DNA from: Nocardioides carbamazepini
Lineage (GTDB): Bacteria; Actinomycetota; Actinomycetes; Propionibacteriales; Nocardioidaceae
Assembly: GCF_024614185.1 (NCBI RefSeq)
Contig: NZ_JAHTLF010000003.1
Coordinates: 310,001-374,000, forward strand
Direction of reading: 5' to 3'
Length of the DNA stretch: 64,000 bases
Below are positions 18,850 to 28,225 of this stretch, in pieces. A model generated the notes under the pieces. The model saw nothing but the letters and a program-made list of their open reading frames with translations, was not told the DNA's origin and ran no database searches. Numbering within the stretch: the stretch's first letter is position 1; every line of letters starts with the position of its first letter. The translations under genes and the position numbers were made by a program.

Positions 18850-20187
18850 GTGTTCGACTTCAAGCTCCCCGACGTCGGCGAAGGACTGACCGAGGCGGAC
18901 ATCCTGGCGTGGCACGTCAGCGTCGGTGACGTCGTCGAGGTCAACCAGACGCTCGTCGAGATCGAGACCGCGAAGTCGGTCGTGGAGCTGCCGTCCCCGG
19001 CGGCCGGCACCGTGACGGCACTGCACGTCGAGGTCGGTCGGACCGTCCCCGTGGGCACGGTCATCGTCAGCATCGCCGACCATGCCGAGACCGAGCCGAC
19101 GAGCACCCCGCCCGTCGCGCCGGCGCAGCAGGGACAGGGTGGTGCCGACGGCGAGGACGAACAGCCACTCGTGCTGGTGGGCACGGGGCCCGCGCCCGCC
19201 GTCGCGCGGACCCGGCGCCTGTCGCGTCGGGCGGACGCCCCCACCACGACGCCGACCTCGGCGAACGTCGCGCCCACGGCGAACGTCGAGCTCACGACGT
19301 ACGTCGCGGGCGCGCCGCGCGCCAAGCCGCCCGTGCGGCTCCTCGCCCGCCAGCTGGGCGTCGAGCTGGCGTCGGTGACCCCGTCACACGGGGACGTCAT
19401 CTCCCGCAGCGACGTCGAAGCAGCTGCCGCCACCGCCCGCGATGCGCCGGACGGAGCGCAGGCGACGAGCCGTCCCACGGATCCGGATCGGGAGGTCCGC
19501 ACGGCGATCAGGGGCGTGCGCAAGGCGACCGCTGCGGCGATGACGGCGTCGGCGTTCACCGCGCCCCACGTCACGGAGTTCCTGACGGTCGATGTCACCG
19601 AGACCATGAACCTGCTCGCGCGCCTCAAGGCCGACCGGCGCTGGACCGGCGTCCGCCTGACGCCGCTGGTGCTCGTCGCCCGAGCGCTCCTGCTCACCAT
19701 TCGCACGTACCCCGGCATCAACGCGCGCTGGGACGAGGGCGCGCAGGAGATCGTGGAGCCGCGGTATGTGAACCTCGGGCTGGCCGCCGCCACCCCTCGT
19801 GGCCTCATCGTCCCGAACGTCAAGGACGCCGACCGGATGGCCCTCCGCGAGCTTGCCGACGCGATCGAGGCCCTCGTCACCACGGCTCGCGCCGGCAAGA
19901 CCTCACCGGAGCAGATGGCGCGCGGCACCATCACCATCACCAACATCGGCGCCCTCGGTGTGGACGCCGGAACGCCGATCCTCAACCCGGGCGAGGCCGC
20001 CATCCTCGCCTTCGGCAACGTCCGCGACATGCCATGGGTCGTCGACGGCCGGATCGAGGTCCGCAAGGTCACCCAGCTCGCGTTGTCCTTCGACCATCGC
20101 CTGGTCGACGGAGAGCTCGGCTCGAACGTCCTGGCGACGCTGGGCCGGCTGCTCGCCGACCCCAGTGAGGCCTTCGCACTGGCATGA
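18850..20187 (+). CDS. bkdC: Branched-chain 2-oxoacid dehydrogenase E2 (dihydrolipoyl acyltransferase)
   Basis: A 445-residue E2. One lipoyl domain with K42 (IETAKSVVELPSP) comes first. A linker of about 75 residues rich in Pro, Thr, Ala and Gly follows, then a peripheral-subunit-binding domain (KPPVRLLARQLGVELASV, about 158-195), and the CAT-like acyltransferase domain with catalytic H416 and D420 (SFDHRLVDGE). It passes the acyl group to CoA. GTG start with AGGAG upstream, 12 nt after E1 beta. The single lipoyl domain is normal for branched-chain E2. Confidence 0.92.
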   Translation: MFDFKLPDVGEGLTEADILAWHVSVGDVVEVNQTLVEIETAKSVVELPSPAAGTVTALHVEVGRTVPVGTVIVSIADHAETEPTSTPPVAPAQQGQGGADGEDEQPLVLVGTGPAPAVARTRRLSRRADAPTTTPTSANVAPTANVELTTYVAGAPRAKPPVRLLARQLGVELASVTPSHGDVISRSDVEAAAATARDAPDGAQATSRPTDPDREVRTAIRGVRKATAAAMTASAFTAPHVTEFLTVDVTETMNLLARLKADRRWTGVRLTPLVLVARALLLTIRTYPGINARWDEGAQEIVEPRYVNLGLAAATPRGLIVPNVKDADRMALRELADAIEALVTTARAGKTSPEQMARGTITITNIGALGVDAGTPILNPGEAAILAFGNVRDMPWVVDGRIEVRKVTQLALSFDHRLVDGELGSNVLATLGRLLADPSEAFALA

Positions 20188-20507
20188 GCCCGGGAGTGAC
20201 GCTCGCCCATCCGGGCGAAGGAGTGGCGGGGCTGGTCGTGCTGACGGTCTATGCGCGTGCCGACCTGGCGGTGTGCTCACGGGTGCTGCAGACGTTCACC
20301 GTCCGTCAGTTCGCCGTGGAGCGGCTCGTCGCGGACCTCAGCAGGTTCGACCATCGCGCGGTGAAGGGCCTCGAGGACGTCCGCGGACCCGTGATGCGGA
20401 TCGCCCTCGTCCTCTCCCTCCAGCGTGAGGACGACCTCGAGCGTGCAGGCAAGCTGCTCAACCGGGTCGTGGACGTCTACAAGGTCGAGCAGACCTTCAA
20501 GGCGTGA
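20184..20507 (+). CDS. Small ACT-domain protein, IlvN/IlvH-like
   Basis: A 107-residue protein inside the bkd operon. The pattern LTVYARADLAVCSRVLQTF, then RQFAVERL, a central variable part, and KLLNRVVDVYKVEQTF at the end is the ACT fold as found in the small regulatory subunit of acetohydroxy acid synthase (LSRVxxLFxxRGYNIESL ... LxKLVDVxxV). That subunit senses valine. Here there is no large synthase subunit nearby; the gene overlaps the E2 stop (ATGA) and is followed by E3. I infer a ligand-binding role, perhaps sensing branched-chain amino acids for the dehydrogenase complex, or an IlvN copy for an unlinked enzyme. Confidence 0.75.
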   Translation: MSPGVTLAHPGEGVAGLVVLTVYARADLAVCSRVLQTFTVRQFAVERLVADLSRFDHRAVKGLEDVRGPVMRIALVLSLQREDDLERAGKLLNRVVDVYKVEQTFKA

Positions 20508-20567
20508 GGACTGAGCACCGCGCGCCCCCGCTGCCCTGCACGCCGCCATCAGCTTGAGAGGCAAGCC

Positions 20568-21959
20568 ATGACCACCACCACGTTCGACATCGTCATCCTG
20601 GGCGGAGGCAGCGGCGGATATGCGACCGCCCTCCGCGCGAGCCAGCTCGGCATGAGCGTCGCGCTCATCGAGAAGGACCGGCTGGGCGGCACCTGCCTGC
20701 ACAACGGTTGCATCCCGACCAAGGCGCTCCTGCACGCCGCCGAGGTCGCGGACGCGGCGCGCGAGGCGAGGACGTTCGGCGTCCGGGCAACCTTGGACGG
20801 CATCGACATGCCCGGAGTCCACGCGTACAAGGATGCTGTCGTCCATCGGCTGCACAAGGGTCTGCGGGGGCTGATCGAGTCCGCCGGCGTCGCGATCGTC
20901 GAGGGTGACGGTCGCCTCGCCCAGACCCTTCCCGAGGGCGGAGGCATCATCGACGTGAGCGGCGATCGGTATCAAGGCCGCAGCCTGGTCCTCGCGACCG
21001 GTTCCGCTGCGCGCAGCGTTCCCGGGCTGGAGATCGGAGGACGAGTGCTCACCTCCGACGAAGCACTTCGACTGCCCGAGGTGCCTCAGCGTGCCGTGGT
21101 CGTCGGCGGATCGGTGATCGGCGTCGAGTTCGCCAGCCTGTGGCGCTCGTTCGGTGCCGAAGTGACGGTGGTTGAAGCACTGCCGACGCTGGTGCCACTG
21201 GAGGACCCTTCGCTCTCCAAGCAACTCGAACGAGCGTTTCGCAAGCGCGGCATCGCCTTCCGGACCGGGACCCGGCTCACGGGCGTCGTACAGTCCGAGA
21301 GCGCGGCGACGGTCACCCTGGACGACGGCTCGACCCTCGACGCCGACGTCGTGCTGGTCGCCGTGGGCCGCGCGCCGCGCACGGAGGGGCTCGGGTACGC
21401 CGAGGGCGGAGTTCGGCTCGACCGTGGCTGGGTCGTGACCGACGAGCGTCTCGCGACCACCGTCAAGGGTGTCTATGCCGTTGGTGATCTCGTGCCGGGC
21501 CTGCAGCTGGCACACCGCGGCTTCGCCCACGGCATCTTCGTCGCGGAGGAGATCGCCGGCCTGACTCCGCAACCGGTCCGCGACGTGACCATCCCCCGGG
21601 TCACCTACTGCGAGCCGGAGCTCGCGAGCGTGGGACTCACCGAGCCGCAGGCTCGCGACCAGTACGGTCAGGACGCCATCGAGGTCGTCGACTACAACCT
21701 GGGCGGCAACGGCAGGAGCCAGGTCCTGCGGACCGCCGGCAGCGCCAAGCTGGTCCGCGTGCGGAACGGGCCGGTCGTCGGTGTCCACCTGATCGGCAGC
21801 CGGATGGGCGAACAGATCGGCGAAGCAGCGCTCATCGTCGGGTGGGAGGCACACCCCGAGGACGTCGCTGCCCTGATCCACGCTCATCCCACCCAGAACG
21901 AGGCGCTGGGTGAAGCGGCCCTGGTGCTCGCGGGCAAGCCTCTGCACGCCCACGCCTGA
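20568..21959 (+). CDS. lpdA: Dihydrolipoyl dehydrogenase (E3)
   Basis: A 463-residue pyridine nucleotide-disulfide oxidoreductase. FAD motif GGGSGGYATAL at 12-22; redox-active disulfide C43 and C48 in GGTCLHNGCIPTKAL; NAD motif GGSVIGVEFASLW in the middle; active-site base H440 with E445 (HPTQNE) near the C-terminus. It reoxidises the dihydrolipoyl arm of E2 and makes NADH. It completes a full E1 alpha, E1 beta, E2, E3 set with its own E3. Confidence 0.94.
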   Translation: MTTTTFDIVILGGGSGGYATALRASQLGMSVALIEKDRLGGTCLHNGCIPTKALLHAAEVADAAREARTFGVRATLDGIDMPGVHAYKDAVVHRLHKGLRGLIESAGVAIVEGDGRLAQTLPEGGGIIDVSGDRYQGRSLVLATGSAARSVPGLEIGGRVLTSDEALRLPEVPQRAVVVGGSVIGVEFASLWRSFGAEVTVVEALPTLVPLEDPSLSKQLERAFRKRGIAFRTGTRLTGVVQSESAATVTLDDGSTLDADVVLVAVGRAPRTEGLGYAEGGVRLDRGWVVTDERLATTVKGVYAVGDLVPGLQLAHRGFAHGIFVAEEIAGLTPQPVRDVTIPRVTYCEPELASVGLTEPQARDQYGQDAIEVVDYNLGGNGRSQVLRTAGSAKLVRVRNGPVVGVHLIGSRMGEQIGEAALIVGWEAHPEDVAALIHAHPTQNEALGEAALVLAGKPLHAHA

Positions 21960-22125
21960 GCGTCCCGCCCGCCGACGGACGGCAGTGACCCCGGATGAGG
22001 GCGAGCCGCTCGTGCTGACCGCTGGCACCGCCGCCGTTCCCGATCGGCCGGGTCGGCACGTGGGAGGTCGCTGAGCAGACCCGCGGGCTTCTTTCGTCGT
22101 CGACTGCGGCTGACGCGCCCCCGCC

Positions 22126-23124
22126 TCACCTGTCGACGCGATCCGAGATCGCGCCGAGAGGTCGGCCGGGCTCGACGGGCGCCAGCAGCGCGCCGTAGGT
22201 GTCGGGCCGGCGGGTGGTCAGGAACGGGAAGAGCTCCAGCCAGTCCCGCCTCTGGTCGAGGTCGAGATCGGCCACCACGACCGCTTCGGCTCCCCGTGGA
22301 GCCTGTGCCAGAACGCGGCCATACGGGTCGGAGATGAACGACGTCCCGTAGAACGTGAGCGGGCCCTCGACGCCTGTCCGGTTCGGAACCACCATGAACG
22401 TGCCGGCCGTGATGCCGTTCGCCACGATGACGCTCTGCCACAGCGGCTGGGTGTCGAAGCCCGGGTGTGCCGGCTCCGATCCGATCGCGGTCGGGTAGAC
22501 GAGGACCTCGGCGCCGGCGAGGGAGTAGGCGCGCGCCAACTCGGGGAACCACTCGTCCCAGCAGGTGGGCAGGCCGATCCGGCACTCGCTCAGCCGCGGG
22601 ACCTCGTAGACCGGGTGCGGGTCGGTGGCAGGACCGGGCCGGAAGTAGGTGTCCTCGTAGTAGCCGTCGGTGACCGGGATGTGGAGCTTGCGGGTGCGGC
22701 CGACCAGATCCCCTTCGGGGTCCACCAGGAAGGCGGTGTTGTATCCGAGGCCGTCCTCCCCGGAGACACGCTCGTAGAGCGAGGCGTGGACGAAGATGCC
22801 GAGTCGCTGCGCGGTCTCGCGGGCGAAGGCCATCGTGGGCCCATCGCTCAACGACTCGGCCTGATCCACCGGTCGGTGACCTCCGCGGACGGCGGCCGGA
22901 TATCTCGCCAGGGTGAGCTCAGGGAAGAACACCACGCCGGCGCCGGCCCGGGCAGCCTGTTCGGCGCCACCTCGCAGCGCGGATAGCAGCGCCGCGGCGT
23001 CGGCGCGCCACCTGTGCTGGACGAGCCCGACCCTGAGCGGGGGCCGGGCGCTGGGGCGGGTCCGCGCCGGGGACCCCGGCAGATCATCGATCCGGCAGAT
23101 GAGTTCCACAGGTCCATTCCTCAC
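22126..23124 (-). CDS. Carbon-nitrogen hydrolase, N-carbamoylputrescine-amidase-like
   Basis: A 332-residue nitrilase-superfamily amidase. The catalytic triad is E69 (FFPELTLARY), K146 (TRKLHIPVTDGYYEDTYF) and C188 (LPTCWDEWFPELARAY). CWDxWFPE and YPTAIGSEP are close to the AguB group, which hydrolyses N-carbamoylputrescine in polyamine breakdown. The first ~29 residues are extra, so the true start may be internal; a GTG is used at 23124. It follows GntR on the same strand with an 88-nt gap and probably belongs to the amine/amide pathway encoded divergently from 24175. The substrate is inferred only as an N-carbamoyl or simple amide. Confidence 0.83.
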   Translation of the reverse strand: MRNGPVELICRIDDLPGSPARTRPSARPPLRVGLVQHRWRADAAALLSALRGGAEQAARAGAGVVFFPELTLARYPAAVRGGHRPVDQAESLSDGPTMAFARETAQRLGIFVHASLYERVSGEDGLGYNTAFLVDPEGDLVGRTRKLHIPVTDGYYEDTYFRPGPATDPHPVYEVPRLSECRIGLPTCWDEWFPELARAYSLAGAEVLVYPTAIGSEPAHPGFDTQPLWQSVIVANGITAGTFMVVPNRTGVEGPLTFYGTSFISDPYGRVLAQAPRGAEAVVVADLDLDQRRDWLELFPFLTTRRPDTYGALLAPVEPGRPLGAISDRVDR

Positions 23125-23212
23125 GAAAGCGCGTCAACAGATCGACCACGACGGTGTCATCGTAGTCATATCCTACCGGCATTCCAATGATGGGACGCCG
23201 TGGCCGCGCGAC

Positions 23213-23896
23213 TCAGCGGAAGCGACGCAGGATGTGGATGTTGACCGATTCGACGTGGGTGCGCATGGCTCTCTCGGCCTGCGCCGGGTCGCGAGACTCG
23301 AGTGCTTCGAGGATCGTCACGTGCTCGTCGAAGGACAGCCGGTAACGGCGCTCGTCCTTGCCGATGAGCTCGTTGATGCCGCGGTTCACCTGGTTGCGCA
23401 CCGTGGCGAGGATCTGCTCCATCTTCGCGTTGTTGGCGGCACGCAGGATCGTTCCGTGCAGGAGGTCGTTGACCCGCTTCATCGCCTCGATGTCCGCGGC
23501 AGGGTCGTCGCCGAGTCGCGCCGCCGTCTCGTCGAACGTCTCTCGTAGTTCGGTGAGCTCGGCATCGCCGATCCGGTCGGTCGCGAGCATGGCCAGGTAG
23601 CCCTCGACCGCCTCGCGCACCTCCAGTGCCTCACGCAACTCCAAGTAGGACAGGTGGGGAATCAGGTACCCCACGTGAGGAATGGGGGAGACGAGTCCCT
23701 CGGACTCCAGGCGCAGGAGGGCCTCGCGCACCGGAGTCTTCGACATGCCGAGAGTGGTCGCGAGCTCGGTCTCGGACAGGCGGGAGCCGGCCGGCAGGCC
23801 GGACACGACCAGCTCGACGAGGCGCTCGTAGGCCTGGTCGGCCAGCCGCGGTTTGGCGGCCGCCGGTCCTGTCGCCTTCGCGGCTGGTGTGGACAC
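23213..23896 (-). CDS. GntR family regulator (FadR/FCD subfamily)
   Basis: A 227-residue regulator. The winged helix-turn-helix covers about 17-82, with LSETELATTLGMSKTPVREA as recognition part. The FCD sensor domain (about 90-220) has LHGTILRAANNAKMEQILA and FDEHVTILEALESRDPAQAE, which keep the His residues that hold a metal in this fold. FCD regulators usually sense a carboxylic acid. The GTG at 23896 is chosen because AAAGGGAG lies 6 nt before it; an in-frame ATG 24 codons upstream has no such site. It is divergent from the decarboxylase/transporter operon and probably controls it. Confidence 0.88.
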   Translation of the reverse strand: MSTPAAKATGPAAAKPRLADQAYERLVELVVSGLPAGSRLSETELATTLGMSKTPVREALLRLESEGLVSPIPHVGYLIPHLSYLELREALEVREAVEGYLAMLATDRIGDAELTELRETFDETAARLGDDPAADIEAMKRVNDLLHGTILRAANNAKMEQILATVRNQVNRGINELIGKDERRYRLSFDEHVTILEALESRDPAQAERAMRTHVESVNIHILRRFR

Positions 23897-24114
23897 AGTG
23901 AACTCCCTTTGTGCAGATGTCGCGGGCGCGGACGCCCCTGGGTGCTCCGACCTCACCGGACGCGGCACCCCGCGCGGGGTGCCGCGCTCCTAGCAGGATA
24001 GCGGCTCGACATCACCGGCCTAACACGGTGGCCGTCGCCTGCTTCCTCCTGGCGGGCGGACGACGGCGGACCTGCGTCGCGGAGGCGCCTGGCGTCCCAC
24101 CATCCAATACACTA

Positions 24115-24143
24115 GTGACATATTACTCATCCATCGGTTAGAT
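24115..24143 (+). promoter_or_regulatory. Probable promoter of the decarboxylase-transporter operon
   Basis: GTGACA (24115-24120), a 17-bp spacer and TTAGAT (24138-24143) form a reasonable sigma-A promoter about 32 nt before the GTG start. The 8-bp palindrome CACTAGTG (24110-24117) overlaps the -35, and the AT-rich 11-mer ATATTACTCAT (24120-24130) lies in the spacer. The same 11-mer occurs inverted at 32732-32742 before the FAD oxidoreductase, along with another CACTAGT. Confidence 0.5.
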
Positions 24144-24174
24144 TCCACTAAGCCCGTTGAGAGGAGCCGCCGTC

Positions 24175-25440
24175 GTGTCGCTGAAGCCCACGTCGCACCA
24201 GTCCCCTGACGAGACGTTCCCGCAGCGGGGAGCGCCACTCGCCGAGGTGGAGGACATGCTGAATGCCCTGTACGACCAGGTCCCTCCGGTTCGGCAGGGC
24301 CGGTTCGGGATGTTCTCGCTGCGCGGCAATGACGAGATCCAGGAGGCCGCTCGGCGCGGGTACGAGCGCTTCTTCAGCATCAACGGGCTCTTCGCCCGGG
24401 TGTTGCCCAGCCTCAAGCTCATGCACGACGAGCTGCTGGCTGCCTGGGCGTCGGAGCTCCACACGACCGCCGACTGCGGTGTCCTCACCTCGGGTGGCTC
24501 GGACAGCATCTTCAATGCCGTGCACTCCATCCGTGAGTGGGCCCGGGAACGTCACGGGGACGAGGCGGACGTCGAGATCGTCGCACCGTTCTCAGCGCAT
24601 GCCGCCTTCACCAAGGCCTGCCACTTCCTGGGCGTACGCCTGGTTCGGGTCCCGCTCACAGGCGAGTACCGGGTGGACCTCGCCGCGATGGAGGCGGCCA
24701 TCACCGACCGCACCGCAGCGCTGATCGCCTCGGCGCCGTCGTGGCCGCACGGCGTCTACGACCCGATCGCCGCGGTGGGCGCGCTGGCCCGTGAGCGAGA
24801 CCTCTGGCTGCATGTCGATGCGTGTGTCGGCGGGTGCATGACGCCGTTCGTGCGCGATCTGGGATATCCCGTTCCGGCGTTCGCGTTCGACGTCGAGGGC
24901 GTGTCGTCGGTGAGCCTTGATCTGCACAAGTACGGCTACGCGCCCAAGCCGTGTTCGGCGCTGTTCTACGCCAGTCCGGATCTGCGGCGGTTCCAGGGCT
25001 TCAGCACCGAGGACTGGTCGAACGGTCTCTACCGCACGGATGCGTTCGTCGGCTCCCGGCCGGCCGGCGCGATATCCGGTGCCTGGGCGGTCCTCCGTCA
25101 CCTGGGCCGCGACGGATATCTGCGGACAGCGCAACGGACCATGGCCGTGCGGGACCGCGTGATCGCCGCGGTCGAGCAGATTCCCGAGCTGCACGTGGTG
25201 GGCAGCGAGATGTCCCTGGTCGCGATCGGGGCTGCGGAGCTGGACATCACCGAGATCGGCCAGGGCCTCTCGGGACGCGGATGGTCGGTCTTCGGCGTCG
25301 CTCATCCGCCACTGATCCATCTGACCTGCGACGCCGTGGACGACGAGCTGGTGGACGAGTTCCTCGCCGATCTGGTCGCCGTGACCGCCGACGTCTCGCA
25401 AGGGGTCGCGGTCGCGGATGGAGACATCAGCTACACCTAA
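24175..25440 (+). CDS. PLP-dependent decarboxylase / sphingosine-phosphate-lyase-like enzyme
   Basis: A 421-residue fold-type I PLP enzyme. TSGGSDS at 105-111 binds the cofactor phosphate; D215 (LHVDACVGG) contacts the pyridine nitrogen; K252 in SLDLHKYGYAPKP forms the Schiff base. HKYGYAPKP is closest to the sphingosine-1-phosphate lyase / group II amino acid decarboxylase type. It could decarboxylate an amino acid or cleave an amino alcohol to an aldehyde, which would explain the aldehyde dehydrogenase in the same operon. GTG is chosen for GGAG 8 nt upstream; a TTG in frame at 24157 lies at the ribosome binding site. Confidence 0.83.
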   Translation: MSLKPTSHQSPDETFPQRGAPLAEVEDMLNALYDQVPPVRQGRFGMFSLRGNDEIQEAARRGYERFFSINGLFARVLPSLKLMHDELLAAWASELHTTADCGVLTSGGSDSIFNAVHSIREWARERHGDEADVEIVAPFSAHAAFTKACHFLGVRLVRVPLTGEYRVDLAAMEAAITDRTAALIASAPSWPHGVYDPIAAVGALARERDLWLHVDACVGGCMTPFVRDLGYPVPAFAFDVEGVSSVSLDLHKYGYAPKPCSALFYASPDLRRFQGFSTEDWSNGLYRTDAFVGSRPAGAISGAWAVLRHLGRDGYLRTAQRTMAVRDRVIAAVEQIPELHVVGSEMSLVAIGAAELDITEIGQGLSGRGWSVFGVAHPPLIHLTCDAVDDELVDEFLADLVAVTADVSQGVAVADGDISYT

Positions 25441-25517
25441 CCGGCCCCCAGGGGCGTCAACGGATCACCGGGTCGGTGTCAAGCAGGCCTCGCCCGGCTT
25501 ACACAAGAAGGCAGGGG

Positions 25518-27236
25518 ATGTTCGTGGTCAGGAAGCATGACGGGATCGCAGATGTGGCCGGGCACGTGTTGTCACGGCGCTCCATGCTCTTCCGCATGGG
25601 CGTCGGCGGTGCGATGGTCGTCGGCCTGCCCTCGCTGTTGGCCGCCTGCGGTGACTCGGGGTCGTCGGGCGGCAACGCCGCCACGCTCCGCATCGGATTG
25701 ACCTCGGAGATGGACTCTCTCAACCCGTTCGTGCAGCAGAGCGCGGCGGCGGTGATCGCCACGCACCTGCTGTACCCCACCCTGTTGCGGCTCGAGGGCG
25801 ACGACTTCGCTGTCGAGCCGGACCTGGCCGACGACTACGAGGTGGCCCCCGACGGCAGGTTGATCACGTTCACCCTCAAGACCACTGCCAAGTGGTCCGA
25901 CGGCGAGCCCGTCACGGCTCGGGACGCGGCGTTCACCATCAACATGCTGGTGCAGCACCGTGAGGGCGCGGCCGCACTGCTGGCGCAGTACGTCGTCGGC
26001 ATCACCGAGGCCGAGGCGACCGACGACGAGACGCTGGTGGTGCGGTACAGCGAGCCCATCGCCAATGCGACGGGTCTGTTGACGCGGGTCGTGATCCTGC
26101 CCGAGCACGCTTGGAGCGAGCCGGCCTCGGGCGACGGCGCTGCCCTCAAGACCGTCGAGTTCAACGAAGGCACCGTCTGCGGCGGCCAGTTCGTGCTCAC
26201 GAAGTACACCCCGAAGGAGATCGTCCTGCTCGAGGCGCACGCCGACTGGTACGGCGACAAGCAGTCGATCTCGACTCTCGGGTTCGTGACCTTCGGCGCC
26301 CCGGACGCGATGATCAAGGCGTTGGAGTCCAGCGAGATCGACGCTGTCGCCCTGCTCTCGCCCAGCACGGTCGGGGGCAGCCTCGACCAGCTCGAGGGGA
26401 AGGGACTCACCACCGACCAGGCGCCCGGGTTCGTCATGAACAACGTCTACTTCAACGTCAACCCGAAGAAGACCCAGCACCGCGAGCTCCTGGAGCCCGA
26501 GGTCCGCCGGGCGCTGTCGATGGGGATTGATCGCGAGCGCATCGTCGAGGTGGTCCTCTTCGGGATGGGCGAGCCCGCGGGATCGCTGGTCTACCCCGCC
26601 ATGGGCGACTGGCACGACTCGAGCCTCGTTCCCGATGCCTTCGACGTCGACGGGGCGAACGAGATCCTCGACGGTCTCGGTTTCGAGCGTGGCTCCGACG
26701 GGATCCGGATGGCCGGCGACGAGAAGATGTCGTACACCGTCAACCTGGCGAGCGGCCTCGCCGGCGGCGACCGCATCCTGCAGATCATCAGTGACGGATG
26801 GACGCAGCTCGGCGTCGCGGTGAAGCCCAGCACGCTCGATGCGGCGGCGATGATCGACGCCATCAGCGCGCCGGACGGGAAGTACCTCACCAATGACATC
26901 GCCGTGTGGGGCTTCTTGCCTGCGTCGCCGGATCCCTCGGCGGTCCTCGACCACTTCATCACCGCGTCGATCGGCGGCTTCAACAACTGCCACTACTCCG
27001 ATCCGGAGTTCGACCGGATGTACGACGAGCAGAACGCCACCCTCGACGTGGACGGGCGCCGGCGGATGGTCTACGACCTGCAGCGACGCTTCTTCGATGC
27101 CCGGGCGATGCTCGCGCTGGTCTACGTCAACGCCCTGGCCGCCTCGGGCTCGAAGCTGACGGGGTACCAGATGTCCGGCTTCGGGCCCTTCAACGCCGTG
27201 TCGCGTGACCAGGTCACGCAGCTACGCCCGGCGTAG
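25518..27236 (+). CDS. ABC transporter substrate-binding lipoprotein (peptide/opine family 5)
   Basis: A 572-residue SBP family 5 protein. The N-terminus carries a twin-arginine motif (SRRSML, R20-R21) and a lipobox LAAC with C44, so it is likely a Tat-exported lipoprotein. DSLNPFVQQSAAAVIATHLL and TFTLKTTAKWSDGEPVTARD are the hallmark SBP_bac_5 segments. Family members bind oligopeptides, opines, nickel chelates or glycosides; the neighbours suggest a nitrogen-containing compound. Start is ATG 25518, with GTG 25524 as an alternative at better distance from AGGGG. Two permeases and two ATPases follow. Confidence 0.9.
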   Translation: MFVVRKHDGIADVAGHVLSRRSMLFRMGVGGAMVVGLPSLLAACGDSGSSGGNAATLRIGLTSEMDSLNPFVQQSAAAVIATHLLYPTLLRLEGDDFAVEPDLADDYEVAPDGRLITFTLKTTAKWSDGEPVTARDAAFTINMLVQHREGAAALLAQYVVGITEAEATDDETLVVRYSEPIANATGLLTRVVILPEHAWSEPASGDGAALKTVEFNEGTVCGGQFVLTKYTPKEIVLLEAHADWYGDKQSISTLGFVTFGAPDAMIKALESSEIDAVALLSPSTVGGSLDQLEGKGLTTDQAPGFVMNNVYFNVNPKKTQHRELLEPEVRRALSMGIDRERIVEVVLFGMGEPAGSLVYPAMGDWHDSSLVPDAFDVDGANEILDGLGFERGSDGIRMAGDEKMSYTVNLASGLAGGDRILQIISDGWTQLGVAVKPSTLDAAAMIDAISAPDGKYLTNDIAVWGFLPASPDPSAVLDHFITASIGGFNNCHYSDPEFDRMYDEQNATLDVDGRRRMVYDLQRRFFDARAMLALVYVNALAASGSKLTGYQMSGFGPFNAVSRDQVTQLRPA

Positions 27237-27247
27237 GGGTCGGCCAG

Positions 27248-28225
27248 GTGGGTGCTCTGCGCACGATCGGCAGGCGGCTCGTGGGAGCCGTCCTGCTGAT
27301 CTGGCTGGCGGTGACGTTCGACTTCTTCCTCTTTCGCCTCGCGCCGGGCAATCCGGTCGATCAGATGAGCCGGATCCCGCAGGGGAGTGCTGAGCTGCAG
27401 GCCCAGCTGAATCGCGAGTTCGGCCTCGACCAGCCGATGCTGGTGCAGTACCTGCGGTACCTGGAGCAGCTGTCCCAGGGCAATCTGGGCGTCTCCTTCG
27501 TGAACCGGAGGCCGGTCCGGGAGAACCTGGTCGATGCCCTCCTCAACACGCTGCCGCTCGTCGGTCTGGGGCTCCTGGTCGCGATCGCTCTCGGCATCGG
27601 CCTGGGCGTCCTGGCCGGCGCCTACCGGGGCCGATCGGTCGACCACGGCGCGGTGACGCTCGCGACGTTCATGTACTCCCTCCCGCCCCAATGGGTCGGC
27701 ATGGTGCTTCTCTTCCTCTTCTCCGGGCTGCTGCCGACGGGTGGGATGACCGACCAGTTCCTCATCGATCCCACCCCCGCGCAGAAGCTGCTCGACGTCG
27801 GCCGTCATCTGCTCCTGCCGGCGCTGACCCTGGGACTGGTGATGTTCGGGCAGTACACGCTGATCATGCGCTCCTCGATGGTCGAGACCCTCAGCGACGA
27901 CTATGTGCTCACCGCTCGGGCCAAGGGCTTCCGACCCCGCTATGTCCTCCGTCGGCACGCTCTCCGCAACGCGCTGCTGCCCACCGTCACTCTCATCGGG
28001 CTCTCGGTCGGCGCCATGGTGGGTGGCGCGATCCTCATCGAGGTCGTCTTCTCCTGGCCCGGGGTGGGACGGACGATCTACGACTCGATCGTGGCTCGGG
28101 ACTACCCGATGATGCAGGGAGCCTTCCTGGTGTTCACCGTCTCGGTCGTGCTGTTCAACCTGCTGGCGGACGCGACCTACAGCCTCCTCGACCCGCGAGT
28201 ACGCCGTGCGGGAGCGGGCCGGTGA
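27248..28225 (+). CDS. ABC transporter permease (DppB/OppB type)
   Basis: A 325-residue inner-membrane permease with about six transmembrane helices. The first helix is near 10-30 (VGAVLLIWLAVTFDFFLFRL), followed by the external loop FGLDQPMLVQYLRYLEQLSQ typical of DppB. The EAA loop for contact with the ATPases is in the segment with DDYVLTARAKGFRPRYVL followed by RHALRNALLPTVT. GTG start, 11 nt after the binding protein; its stop overlaps the next permease (GTGA). Confidence 0.9.
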   Translation: MGALRTIGRRLVGAVLLIWLAVTFDFFLFRLAPGNPVDQMSRIPQGSAELQAQLNREFGLDQPMLVQYLRYLEQLSQGNLGVSFVNRRPVRENLVDALLNTLPLVGLGLLVAIALGIGLGVLAGAYRGRSVDHGAVTLATFMYSLPPQWVGMVLLFLFSGLLPTGGMTDQFLIDPTPAQKLLDVGRHLLLPALTLGLVMFGQYTLIMRSSMVETLSDDYVLTARAKGFRPRYVLRRHALRNALLPTVTLIGLSVGAMVGGAILIEVVFSWPGVGRTIYDSIVARDYPMMQGAFLVFTVSVVLFNLLADATYSLLDPRVRRAGAGR

